This document shows, in pieces, positions 6,860-14,259 of a DNA stretch of 32,259 nucleotides. Made by a program: the position numbers and the translations under genes. This DNA is from DATJQF01 sp035505995. GTDB taxonomy: Bacteria > Bacteroidota > Bacteroidia > Bacteroidales > FEN-979. Below the pieces are notes generated by a model. The model saw nothing but the letters and a program-made list of their open reading frames with translations, did no database searches and was not told the origin of the DNA. Numbering within the stretch: the stretch's first letter is position 1; each line of letters opens with the position of its first letter. The DNA lies in the NCBI GenBank assembly GCA_035505995.1, contig DATJQF010000102.1:1-32259 (forward strand). The letters are read 5' to 3'.

Positions 6860-9309
6860 TAGTAGATGATAATCTTTCGGGAGCTCCAACCGGCCTGGCT
6901 CAGCAGCCTGACCACATAGAAGCCTTTTGAAATGCCCTCCAGGTTCAGGGTCCTGCGGAACGTTGCCGGGGAAATAGCCTCATACTTATTTTCCATAACT
7001 ACTTTTCCAACCGGATCCGTAAGCTGGATAACAAAGCTTCTTTCCGGGTGTTCGATCTCCACATTCAGTTCCGACTGTGCCGGGTTCGGGAAGACTTTCC
7101 AGTCGGTTTCGCGGTATTGCTCATGGATGCCGGTGCAGGCTGAAAATGCAAAGGTGATATGGATCGTGGCCGAATCCGTGCAGCCGAAAGAATTGGTAAC
7201 ATGAACCGAGTATACCTGGTAATCATAAGTAAGACCGGTCGTGGTGACCAGCACGGTGCGTTCGGTCGAACCGTTCGACCAGTAATACTGGGCTCCGGCA
7301 TTGCCTGCATCCAGTGTCAGGGAGTCGAAGATGCAGATGGTTGTGTCGGAAGGCCCCAGGTGGATATAGGGCACCGGGTTGACATGAACGGTCACACTCC
7401 CGGTATCCTGGTTGAACCCGTCGTCCACCAGTACTTTGTAGATCGTGGTCTGGAGCGGGGCCACGACCGGATCCTGCTGGGTGGAGGAAAACCCCGGCGG
7501 GACGGACGACCAGTTGAATGTATAATTCCCGGAACCCCCGCCGGCCAGGGCGTGCAACTGGGTGCTGGATCCCACACAAATCGTCGGAAAAACCGCCATC
7601 GGGTTCACATTCAGAGCGAACCCGGTCACGGTCACAATGACGTCCGACGGAAGGCTGGCGCAACCCGTAACGTTGTCGGTTGCCACCAGGGTGAATATGG
7701 TTGTCATGTCAAGATTGGGCGTGACGGGATTCTGCTGCGTGGAATAAAACCCCGGAGGGGTCGAGGTCCAGTGATAATCATAGATCCCGGAAGCGCCCGA
7801 CGCCGTTCCGTGCAGGGTGGTGGTCGTCCCGTAGGGGATGGAAACATCCGAGCCGGCATCGTCGTATGGCAGGGGATGAACCGTTACCGTGGTGCTGCCG
7901 TACACCGTGGTGAACCCGTCAAAGAGCTGGACCGTGTAAGTGGTGGTCAGTACCGGGTAAACTACCGGGTTTGCCAGATCGGAAGTAAATCCGGGCGGAT
8001 TCGAGGTCCACGAATAGGTGTAATTGCCGCTTCCCCCGGTGGGAACAGCAGACAGCTGGGAGGACTCACCCGCACAGATCGTGGACGGCGAAGAGGCTGA
8101 GTTGACCCCCAGGGGTCCTCCGGTCACGGTGACCATCATATTATCGTATCCATGGCAGCCGATGCTGTCGCTGACCGTAAGGGTAAAAGTGGTCGTGGCT
8201 CCCAGGTTGAGGGTGGTCGGATTCTGGACGTTGGCATTCACCAGGAGGTTGGCCGGATCCCAGTGCCAGCCGTAATTCCCGGTTCCGCCGGTAGCGCTTC
8301 CGTGCAGCGTGATGATCGCGCCGTTGGGCACCGTGGTGTCGTTGCCTGCATGGGCGACCGGCGCATTCAGCTCGGTCAGGTGAAAAGGATATTGCTGGTG
8401 GGCGGCCAGGTTATTGCAAAGGTCCCCGATATCCCCGATGATCCCCAGGTCATAGTCGCCTCCGAACAGCGGGGGGGTGACCTGAAGGATGCAGTAAAAG
8501 GTTTGCGTCCCGCCCACATCGCAATCGGCGCTGGTAACATCCGTCACGGTATATGGGTTCTCGGCCGCGGCGACCGTGAATTTCTCCGGATGGTGCTCCA
8601 CGTCGCTGCACTTGATATTCTCGGAGAAACGGACGTACAGGGTCGAGCTTCCGGCGCAACTGATCGTTTGCTGGATGGAATCGACAAAGGGAGCGACATT
8701 GTCAAAGATCTGGGCGGTGGAGGAAGAGAAGTCAAGCGTATATCCTTCCTGGTTCGTGGAGGACCAATTGCTGATGTTCAGCAGGTAGGTTTCGCCCGCC
8801 AGCACATTCAGATCCTTGTTGAAGGCAGGTCCGTGTATCGTGCCGGGTCCGTTGCAATCCTTGTTGTTGCTCTGGGAAGTATTGATACCGGTAGGACCGT
8901 TATACCCTGTAGCCCCGTATGAGTTACAGCTTACCTGGAGTTGCGCGGCCATGGGGTAAAGGTCGTCGCAATTGGCGTTGGTCATATTGAACAGCGACCA
9001 GTCATAATCATTATTGGGATTGTTCGGTGTCAGGGTGAAACGGAAGATCCCCGAGGTCTGCACCGTAAAGACATAAAAAACGTCGTTCTTTTCCCCGTCC
9101 ATGCAAAGTGGACAGACGCCGTTATCATGGATCTCCGGATAAACATTTCCATGTCCGGTATACGACGCAGTAGTAGAATAAATCGGCTGGCATACCGGGA
9201 TGGCTCCGAGGCAATCCTGCACAGTGGGGGCCCCCTGCCCTGCTGCCGGCTTTTGAAACAACAAGACCGTCAGGATCAGGACAAGACCGCAAAAAAAATT
9301 CTTCATCAA
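6859..9309 (-). CDS. Secreted Ig/PKD-repeat protein with T9SS type A sorting domain
   Basis: This 816-residue surface protein starts with a signal peptide (FFCGLVLILTVLLFQKPAAG). Residues 30-200 form a Cys-rich beta domain (DCLGAIPVCQPIY, NDYDWSLFNMT) common at the front of large Bacteroidota surface proteins. An Ig-like region spans 205-315. Four Ig/PKD-like repeats lie at about 318-397, 398-480, 484-563 and 566-645, and one further beta domain at 650-720 (YYWSNGSTERTV). The C-terminal type A sorting domain spans about 738-816: WKVFPNPAQSELNV, DPVGKVV, KGFYVVRL, KIIIY. In the family this domain directs T9SS export and is removed when the protein is anchored. Adhesion or a structural role is plausible but unproven. 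The stop overlaps the start of the next gene by one base. Confidence 0.9.
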   Translation of the reverse strand: MMKNFFCGLVLILTVLLFQKPAAGQGAPTVQDCLGAIPVCQPIYSTTASYTGHGNVYPEIHDNGVCPLCMDGEKNDVFYVFTVQTSGIFRFTLTPNNPNNDYDWSLFNMTNANCDDLYPMAAQLQVSCNSYGATGYNGPTGINTSQSNNKDCNGPGTIHGPAFNKDLNVLAGETYLLNISNWSSTNQEGYTLDFSSSTAQIFDNVAPFVDSIQQTISCAGSSTLYVRFSENIKCSDVEHHPEKFTVAAAENPYTVTDVTSADCDVGGTQTFYCILQVTPPLFGGDYDLGIIGDIGDLCNNLAAHQQYPFHLTELNAPVAHAGNDTTVPNGAIITLHGSATGGTGNYGWHWDPANLLVNANVQNPTTLNLGATTTFTLTVSDSIGCHGYDNMMVTVTGGPLGVNSASSPSTICAGESSQLSAVPTGGSGNYTYSWTSNPPGFTSDLANPVVYPVLTTTYTVQLFDGFTTVYGSTTVTVHPLPYDDAGSDVSIPYGTTTTLHGTASGASGIYDYHWTSTPPGFYSTQQNPVTPNLDMTTIFTLVATDNVTGCASLPSDVIVTVTGFALNVNPMAVFPTICVGSSTQLHALAGGGSGNYTFNWSSVPPGFSSTQQDPVVAPLQTTIYKVLVDDGFNQDTGSVTVHVNPVPYIHLGPSDTTICIFDSLTLDAGNAGAQYYWSNGSTERTVLVTTTGLTYDYQVYSVHVTNSFGCTDSATIHITFAFSACTGIHEQYRETDWKVFPNPAQSELNVEIEHPERSFVIQLTDPVGKVVMENKYEAISPATFRRTLNLEGISKGFYVVRLLSQAGWSSRKIIIY
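7375..8358 (-). repeat. A-B-A-B tandem Ig/PKD-like repeats inside the type A surface protein
   Basis: Residues 318-645 consist of two alternating module types. A modules share AGxDxxxPxGxxxTLHGxAxG (318-397 and 484-563). B modules share TICxGxSxQLxAxxxGGSGNYT followed by a PPGF turn (398-480 and 566-645). The two A modules are 166 residues apart and the two B modules about 168, so an A-B pair of about 166 residues seems to have been duplicated as a unit. Confidence 0.7.
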
Positions 9310-9374
9310 TAAAAGTTAGTGATTCAGGTGTGTAAAATTACCAAAAAAACGAGAGGGAATCCGGAGCGTTTCAA

Positions 9375-10094
9375 TTATATACCGGAGGCCAGTACATCTA
9401 TAATATGCATCGTCCGGATCGGGAGTTTGTGCTTGTCGATATAAGCCTGCTGGTGCATCAGGCAGGAAGAATCGGTGGAAACGATATATTCCGCACCGGT
9501 TTCCAGGGCATGGTTCACTTTCTGGCGGGCCATCGCGGTACTGACCGGCTCGAATTTGACGGAAAAAGTGCCGCCGAATCCGCAGCAGACATCGTTCTCC
9601 TTCATCTCCCGCAATTCCAGTCCCCTGACATGGCTCAGCAGCAGTCGCGGCTCTTCCCGGATCCCGTATTCCCTGAGCGCTGCACAGGAATCGTGATAGG
9701 TCACCACATGAGGGAACGAGGCCCCGGTTTCTTCCGTCTTCAGCACATTGACCAGGAAATCGGTGAACTCGTACAGGTTCTTCCGGAGCTGCTTGTATTC
9801 GTAATGCAGGCCGGTGTTATGGAACAGCCACGGATAATAGTTCCGGATCATCCCGGCACAGGATGCCGAGGGACTGATGACCGGCCGGTCGTTGGGGAAA
9901 TCCCGGATGAACTTGCCCCCCATCTCCTTGGCCTCATCCCAGTACCCGCTGTTGAAGGCGATCTGTCCGCAACAGGTCTGGTTCCCGTTATAATGAACAT
10001 CCACCCCTAATTTTTTGAGGATCTTCACCATGTTCATCCCGGTCTGCGGGTAGACCTGGTCAATAAAGCACGGTATGAAAATGTCAACCAGCAT
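9375..10094 (-). CDS. lutA: (Fe-S)-binding oxidoreductase subunit, LutA/YkgE type
   Basis: LutA is one part of the cytosolic LutABC complex that oxidises L-lactate to pyruvate. The 239-residue protein is close to the normal LutA length and contains the two Cys-rich CCG domains. The first has C9 in IPCFIDQVYP, then NQTCCGQIAFNSG and PSASCAGMI. The second has YHDSCAALRE, DVCCGFGGTFS and STDSSCLMH. No lutB or lutC lies beside it: aroA is upstream and a surface protein downstream, so the partners must be elsewhere or it works with another complex. It follows aroA by 32 bases on the same strand. A perfect TATTTTTG lies in that gap, though without a good -33 box. Assignment to LutA is strong; its physiological substrate is inferred. 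Confidence 0.88.
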   Translation of the reverse strand: MLVDIFIPCFIDQVYPQTGMNMVKILKKLGVDVHYNGNQTCCGQIAFNSGYWDEAKEMGGKFIRDFPNDRPVISPSASCAGMIRNYYPWLFHNTGLHYEYKQLRKNLYEFTDFLVNVLKTEETGASFPHVVTYHDSCAALREYGIREEPRLLLSHVRGLELREMKENDVCCGFGGTFSVKFEPVSTAMARQKVNHALETGAEYIVSTDSSCLMHQQAYIDKHKLPIRTMHIIDVLASGI

Positions 10095-10108
10095 CGAAAA
10101 TCAAAAGT

Positions 10109-10116
10109 CAAAAATA
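10109..10116 (-). promoter_or_regulatory. Possible -7 box upstream of lutA
   Basis: TATTTTTG on the minus strand matches TAnnTTTG exactly and lies 15 bases before the lutA ATG. No TTTG-like box is present 19 bases upstream, so it may be chance in an AT-rich gap that also holds the short direct repeat TCAAAAG/TCAAAAA. Confidence 0.22.
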
Positions 10117-10126
10117 GGAATTTCTC

Positions 10127-11386
10127 TCACAGCACCTCGAACCCCACCCTTTTCATGTCTTCCCAGTATCCCGGATAGGATTTCGTGACCACCTCCGGTT
10201 CCCGGATCGTGATCTCCCCCAGGCGCAGAGCGAGCGGGGCCATCGTCATCGCGATCCGGTGATCCCCGTACGTTTCAAATTCAATGCCGGGGCGGGGATG
10301 CACCTCCTGCCGGGGGATCTCGATCATCCGGATATGTTCGGAAGAAATATCGGCTTCGAGCGAAAGCCCGGCTTTCACAAATTCATTTTTCAGCGAGATC
10401 AGCCGGTCGCTTTCCTTGATCTTGAGGTTTTTCAGTCCTTCAAAACGCCCGTGGATCCCCAGGAACGCGCAGGAGGCGATGACTGCCGGGGCGATATCGG
10501 GATAGTCTGAAAAGTTAAAGGTGAAATTCTCAGCGGTCCCCCCGGATTTTGTAAGCCGGACGCCGTCGGGCAGGTACTCCGTGTTCACACCCAGTTCCCG
10601 GAAAAGCCGGGCGACGATCGAATCGCCCTGGAGGCTGTCCTGCCTCAGTCCGGTCAGCAGCAGTTCCGCTTCCTCCGAAAGAGCAACCGCCTCATACCAG
10701 AAGGCTGCCGACGACCAGTCGGTCTCAACGGTATATTCTCCCGGGATGATCTTGCCTTCCGTTACCTGGATCCGGTTTTTGTCGCGGGTCACCTGGACCC
10801 CGAAATCATGCAGCAGGCGGATGGTCATATCCACGTAAGGAAAGGAGACCGCAGGGCCCCGCAGGAATAATCCCAGGCCGCCGGGGATGACCGGGGCGAT
10901 CAGCAGAAGCGCGGAAACGAACTGGCTGCTGATCCCCGGATCGATGATCACCTCTCCCCCTTTTAAGTTATTGCCTTTGATCATCAGCGGGGGATATCCC
11001 AGATCGGCCAGGTACTCGATATGCGCCCCGAGGGGTTTCAGGGCATCGACGAGGATGCCCACCGGCCGCTCTTTCATCCGGTCGCTTCCGGTAAGGATCC
11101 ACTTCCCCGGCGTCAGCGATAACAGGGCCGTCAGGAACCTCATTGCCGTTCCGGCATTGCCGGTGTCCAGCTCCACCATCCGGTGACCGCCGGTATTCCG
11201 GGCGATCACCTCGAGCAGGCGGGTCAGCAGGATCGTATCTCCTGCATCCGAAAGATGATGGATCGGGAAATCAAGTCCCGAAAGGGCACGGATGATCAGC
11301 AGGCGGTTGCTGATGCTCTTCGAATAAGGGAGCTGCAGGGAGCCCGTCAATGCGGAGCTTTGTTTGCGAAGCCTGACCGTGCTCAT
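10127..11386 (-). CDS. aroA: 3-phosphoshikimate 1-carboxyvinyltransferase (EPSP synthase)
   Basis: This enzyme joins phosphoenolpyruvate to shikimate-3-phosphate in the cytosolic shikimate pathway. At 419 residues it has the usual length and landmarks: PYSKSISNRLLI (shikimate and PEP site) near residue 20, GNAGTAMRF at 76-84, RMKERPVG, SSQFVSALL, the catalytic Asp in DYPDIAPAV, IKESDRL, YGDHRIAM and a terminal TKSYPGYW. Position 84 is Phe where E. coli AroA has Pro101, a site known to affect glyphosate sensitivity. The gene begins 10 bases after aroB and is followed by lutA. It is probably co-transcribed with ald and aroB. No internal promoter was found. Confidence 0.97.
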   Translation of the reverse strand: MSTVRLRKQSSALTGSLQLPYSKSISNRLLIIRALSGLDFPIHHLSDAGDTILLTRLLEVIARNTGGHRMVELDTGNAGTAMRFLTALLSLTPGKWILTGSDRMKERPVGILVDALKPLGAHIEYLADLGYPPLMIKGNNLKGGEVIIDPGISSQFVSALLLIAPVIPGGLGLFLRGPAVSFPYVDMTIRLLHDFGVQVTRDKNRIQVTEGKIIPGEYTVETDWSSAAFWYEAVALSEEAELLLTGLRQDSLQGDSIVARLFRELGVNTEYLPDGVRLTKSGGTAENFTFNFSDYPDIAPAVIASCAFLGIHGRFEGLKNLKIKESDRLISLKNEFVKAGLSLEADISSEHIRMIEIPRQEVHPRPGIEFETYGDHRIAMTMAPLALRLGEITIREPEVVTKSYPGYWEDMKRVGFEVL

Positions 11387-11396
11387 TTCCGTTGGT

Positions 11397-12509
11397 TCAT
11401 TGCCCGAGGTTCCGGTACCATAAGAGGGCCTCGGAGATCATTTCCTGCCCACAGTTCCTGCCCGTGAATGCCTTCCCGGGTTTGGCAAGCAGGGTTAAAT
11501 TCAGCTGTTGCCCGATCCTTTTTTTATCCCGTTCGAGGATCTCCGCGGTCTTTTCCCCGCTGCCGCCGGGAACCGGGAAATACCCGAAATTCCGCAAGAT
11601 CCAGGAGCTGATCCGGTCAAGGTCCTTTTCCTTCAGACCCGAGAGCCGGGTGGAAAGATAGCACTCGCAGATCATCCCCATGGCGACGGCATTTCCGTGA
11701 AGCAGTGACCCATTGCCGTACCACCATGAAAGGGACTCAAAAAGATGCCCGAAGGTATGGCCGAAATTCAGGATCCGCCGATAGCCCCGGTCAAAAAAAT
11801 CTTTCCGGACCACTTTATGCTTGATCTCAACGGATCGGGTGATCAGATCTTCCCATTCAGGATCCTGGTAAGGCCTCACCAGGAGATCCGCCACCGTCTC
11901 TGCCTCCAGCTCCTTCCAGAGGTTCTCATCGAGGGTGAGGGCATATTTCACGACTTCCGCCAGCCCGCTGCGGATATTTTCCCGGTCGAGGGTGCGCAGG
12001 AAACCCGGATAAATGAACACGGCTTCGGGCAGGGCGAAAAGTCCCACCCGGTTCTTGATCCCGTGCAGGTTCATGCCTGTTTTCCCTCCGATCGCCGCAT
12101 CCACCATTCCCATCAGGGTCGTGGGGACATGGAGGAACCGGATCCCCCGGTTGAACGTGGCCGCGACAAATCCCCCGACATCGGTCACCACTCCGCCGCC
12201 CAGGTTGATCAGGATCGACCGGCGGTCGGCATGCAGGCGGTCCAGCTCCTTCCAGAGATGCTCGGCGGTTTCCCTGTTCTTTTGTTCCTCCCCGCTGCCC
12301 ATCTCCAGGATCGCCGCATGCTGCAAACACGGGGTATCGGAAAGCAGGACCGGCAGGCAGTGCTTCCGGGTGTTTTCATCCACCAGCACGAAAACCGGAG
12401 AAGCAGGCTCGCAGTAGTCTGAGATGAATTGGTTCAGCCCGCCGATCACGGAGGCACCTGAGAAGACCGGGCAGGTCCATGTTTCGGTGATGGTCAGCAG
12501 GCTTTTCAT
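11397..12509 (-). CDS. aroB: 3-dehydroquinate synthase
   Basis: AroB converts DAHP to 3-dehydroquinate, the second step of the shikimate pathway, using NAD+ and a divalent metal. At 370 residues it is the normal size. The NAD-binding and active-site segments are clear: LINLGGGVVTDVGGFVAATF, FLHVPTTLMGMVDAAIGGKTG (given in part) and GLAEVVKYAL, which contains a metal-ligand Glu. The His ligands lie in NFGHTFGHLFE and in LLHGNAVAMGM. It starts 14 bases after the ald stop and ends 10 bases before aroA, so two steps of aromatic amino-acid synthesis are adjacent. The remaining aro genes are not in this window. Confidence 0.97.
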   Translation of the reverse strand: MKSLLTITETWTCPVFSGASVIGGLNQFISDYCEPASPVFVLVDENTRKHCLPVLLSDTPCLQHAAILEMGSGEEQKNRETAEHLWKELDRLHADRRSILINLGGGVVTDVGGFVAATFNRGIRFLHVPTTLMGMVDAAIGGKTGMNLHGIKNRVGLFALPEAVFIYPGFLRTLDRENIRSGLAEVVKYALTLDENLWKELEAETVADLLVRPYQDPEWEDLITRSVEIKHKVVRKDFFDRGYRRILNFGHTFGHLFESLSWWYGNGSLLHGNAVAMGMICECYLSTRLSGLKEKDLDRISSWILRNFGYFPVPGGSGEKTAEILERDKKRIGQQLNLTLLAKPGKAFTGRNCGQEMISEALLWYRNLGQ

Positions 12510-12523
12510 GGCCAGAGCCGCGG

Positions 12524-13732
12524 TTAATGAAGGCCGGTGATCAGTAAGTCGATGTCCTGGGAGGGCAGGTTGAAGTAGCGGCTGATCAGCGGGCTGGTCA
12601 CCGTGCCATTATATAAGTACACCCCCTGCCGGATGCCGTAATCGGTCTTGATGTACTGGTCGAGATTCCCTCCTTCCGCAATATTGATGACCAGCGGGAC
12701 CAGGATGTTATTGAGGGCCTGTGAGGCGGTATGAGGCACCTTGGACGGGATATTCGGAACGCAGTAGTGGGTCACACCATGCACCTGGAACACCGGGTCG
12801 GCCTGGGTGGTGGGCCGGGAGGTTTCGAAACACCCTCCCTGGTCGATGCTCACGTCGATGATCACGGAGCCTTCCTTCATCTGCCGGATCATGCTTTCGG
12901 TCACCAGGCAGGGGGAACGGCCTTCCCGGGCGTGAACGGCACCGATCACGACGTCGGCAAGCCGCATCGACTCAAGCATGACCTGGGGGTGCAGGATGGA
13001 GGTGAAGATACGTACGCCGAGGTTGTTCTGCAGCCTGCGCAGCCGGTACACCGCGTTATCGAACACCTTGACGGTAGCTCCCAGTCCGATCGCCGACCGT
13101 GCGGCATATTCGCCTACGGTGCCGGCCCCGATGATCACCACTTCCGACGGATGAATGCCCGTGAATCCCCCGAACATCTTTCCTTTGCCGAAACGGGCAT
13201 CGGCCAGGTATTCCGCCGCTATGAAAATGGAAGTGCTGCCTGCGATCTCGCTCATGGCACGCACCAGCGGAAAGGTATTGGCCCGGTCCCGGATCAGTTC
13301 ATATGCCAGGGCGGTGACTTTTTTCGCGCTGAGCCCGCGGAAATATTCCTCCTTTTGTATGCCCATCTGGAGCGTGGAGACCAGCGTCTGCCTGAGCTTC
13401 ACCCGCTCGATCTCCGCCGGGGTAAAAGGAGAGACTTTGAGGATCAGGTCTGATACAAAGACTTCTTCCGGGGAATAGACGATCTGGGCGCCTGCCTCGC
13501 TGTAGTCGTGGTCCGCAAAATGGGCCGCCAGACCCGCCCCGGCTTCGATCAGAACCTGGTGCCCGTGTTTTACGAGCAGCGCGGCGCCGTCAGGCACCAG
13601 GGGAATACGGTTTTCCTGGTAATGGGTTTCTTTGGGGACTCCGATGGTCAGCTTGCTTCGTTGCCGGCCGACTTCCAGCATTTCTTCACGGGGCAGGATA
13701 AAGTCGGCATATTTTCCTTTCTGCTCATCCAT
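12524..13732 (-). CDS. ald: Alanine dehydrogenase
   Basis: Ald interconverts L-alanine and pyruvate plus ammonia with NAD(H). The 402-residue protein carries an N-terminal extension of about 27 residues before the conserved IGVPKETHYQENRIPLVP block. The nucleotide-binding GxGxxG is at 202-207 (GAGTVGEYAA). Downstream blocks such as DVVIGAVHAREGRSPCLVT and VIIDVSIDQGG fit the alanine dehydrogenase/transhydrogenase family. The longer N-terminus is, from memory, normal for the Bacteroidota branch. It leads the ald-aroB-aroA-lutA cluster. The 122-base gap to tsaE upstream holds a predicted promoter and an octamer array, so it may be transcribed both from its own promoter and by read-through from porX-tsaE. 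Confidence 0.95.
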   Translation of the reverse strand: MDEQKGKYADFILPREEMLEVGRQRSKLTIGVPKETHYQENRIPLVPDGAALLVKHGHQVLIEAGAGLAAHFADHDYSEAGAQIVYSPEEVFVSDLILKVSPFTPAEIERVKLRQTLVSTLQMGIQKEEYFRGLSAKKVTALAYELIRDRANTFPLVRAMSEIAGSTSIFIAAEYLADARFGKGKMFGGFTGIHPSEVVIIGAGTVGEYAARSAIGLGATVKVFDNAVYRLRRLQNNLGVRIFTSILHPQVMLESMRLADVVIGAVHAREGRSPCLVTESMIRQMKEGSVIIDVSIDQGGCFETSRPTTQADPVFQVHGVTHYCVPNIPSKVPHTASQALNNILVPLVINIAEGGNLDQYIKTDYGIRQGVYLYNGTVTSPLISRYFNLPSQDIDLLITGLH

Positions 13733-13750
13733 GGGGGAGGGAATTTTATA

Positions 13751-13782
13751 CGAAGATACGAAAAGGTCAACAGGTCAACAAG
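13751..13782 (-). promoter_or_regulatory. Predicted ald promoter overlapping the octamer array
   Basis: On the minus strand, CTTG (13782-13779) is followed by 20 bases and TATCTTCG (13758-13751), with one mismatch in each Bacteroidota promoter box. The upstream box and most of the spacer fall inside the GTCAACAR array, so array units supply the candidate -33 sequence. The leader would be about 12 bases. Confidence 0.35.
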
Positions 13783-13797
13783 TCAACAGGTCAACAA
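13766..13797 (+). repeat. Octamer tandem array, 4 copies of GTCAACAR
   Basis: Four perfect head-to-tail 8-base units at 13766, 13774, 13782 and 13790 alternate GTCAACAG, GTCAACAA, GTCAACAG, GTCAACAA. The array is intergenic, between tsaE and ald. A related array occurs at 29033-29072 in the opposite orientation and contains the identical unit GTCAACAA. There are no unique spacers, so this is a simple-sequence repeat. Confidence 0.95.
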
Positions 13798-13854
13798 CGG
13801 CGATCAGTGACAGGGAGGATCACTTTAAAATTCAAGATCCGAACAACTTTTTAC

Positions 13855-14259
13855 TCAAATCTCGATCACTCTCGCATTCTCCCCCGATATCCTCACCCTT
13901 ACCGTTTCCTCCGGCAACAGATCTTCCACCAGCTCGGGCCATTCGATAAAACAATAGTCCCCGGAAAACACATAATCCTCGTAGCCGATATCGAACACCT
14001 CTTCCAGCTTCCGGATCCGGTAAAAATCAAGATGGAACAGGGATTCGCCGGCCGGGGTCTTGTATTCGTTGACCAGGGCAAAGGTCGGGCTCTGAACGAT
14101 ATCGGCGGCTCCGAGCAGGTGGCAGATGACCTTGATGAAGGTGGTCTTCCCCGCACCCAGGGGACCATAAAAGGCAAATACGCGGCGGCCGGGATAGCCC
14201 GACAGGAGCTGTTGCGCAGCAGGAAGCAGATCGGATTCGGTCTTGCAGACAAAACGCAT
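13855..14259 (-). CDS. tsaE: tRNA threonylcarbamoyladenosine biosynthesis ATPase TsaE
   Basis: TsaE is the ATPase that supports TsaB-TsaD in making t6A at position 37 of ANN-decoding tRNAs. The 134-residue form has Walker A GPLGAGKTTF (about residues 32-41), QSPTFALVNEY with the family SPTF motif, HLDFYR at 76-81 and FIEWPEL with the conserved EWPE. I chose the ATG at 14259, which overlaps the porX stop by one base (TGATG); a GTG one codon earlier (14262) is equally possible. It is translationally coupled to porX, an order I recall from other Bacteroidota. tsaB and tsaD are not in the window. Confidence 0.96.
   Translation of the reverse strand: MRFVCKTESDLLPAAQQLLSGYPGRRVFAFYGPLGAGKTTFIKVICHLLGAADIVQSPTFALVNEYKTPAGESLFHLDFYRIRKLEEVFDIGYEDYVFSGDYCFIEWPELVEDLLPEETVRVRISGENARVIEI

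Noticed and set aside
6860..6889. Earlier ATG for the T9SS type B protein
   Set aside because: It would overlap the upstream gene by 31 bases and add polar residues before the signal peptide; the TAATG junction at 6859 is more natural.
9310..9374. Promoter for the T9SS type A protein gene
   Set aside because: TAATTTTA and TAACTTTT on the minus strand each resemble a -7 box, but neither has a -33 box at the correct spacing and the second lies too close to the ATG.
13766..13797. Octamer array considered as a CRISPR remnant
   Set aside because: The units are only 8 bases, directly adjacent and without spacers, so it is a tandem simple-sequence repeat. The same holds for 29033-29072.
13806..13826. 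Possible terminator AGTGA...TCACT after tsaE
   Set aside because: The stem is only 5 base pairs with a 9-base loop and lacks a convincing T-run on the minus strand.
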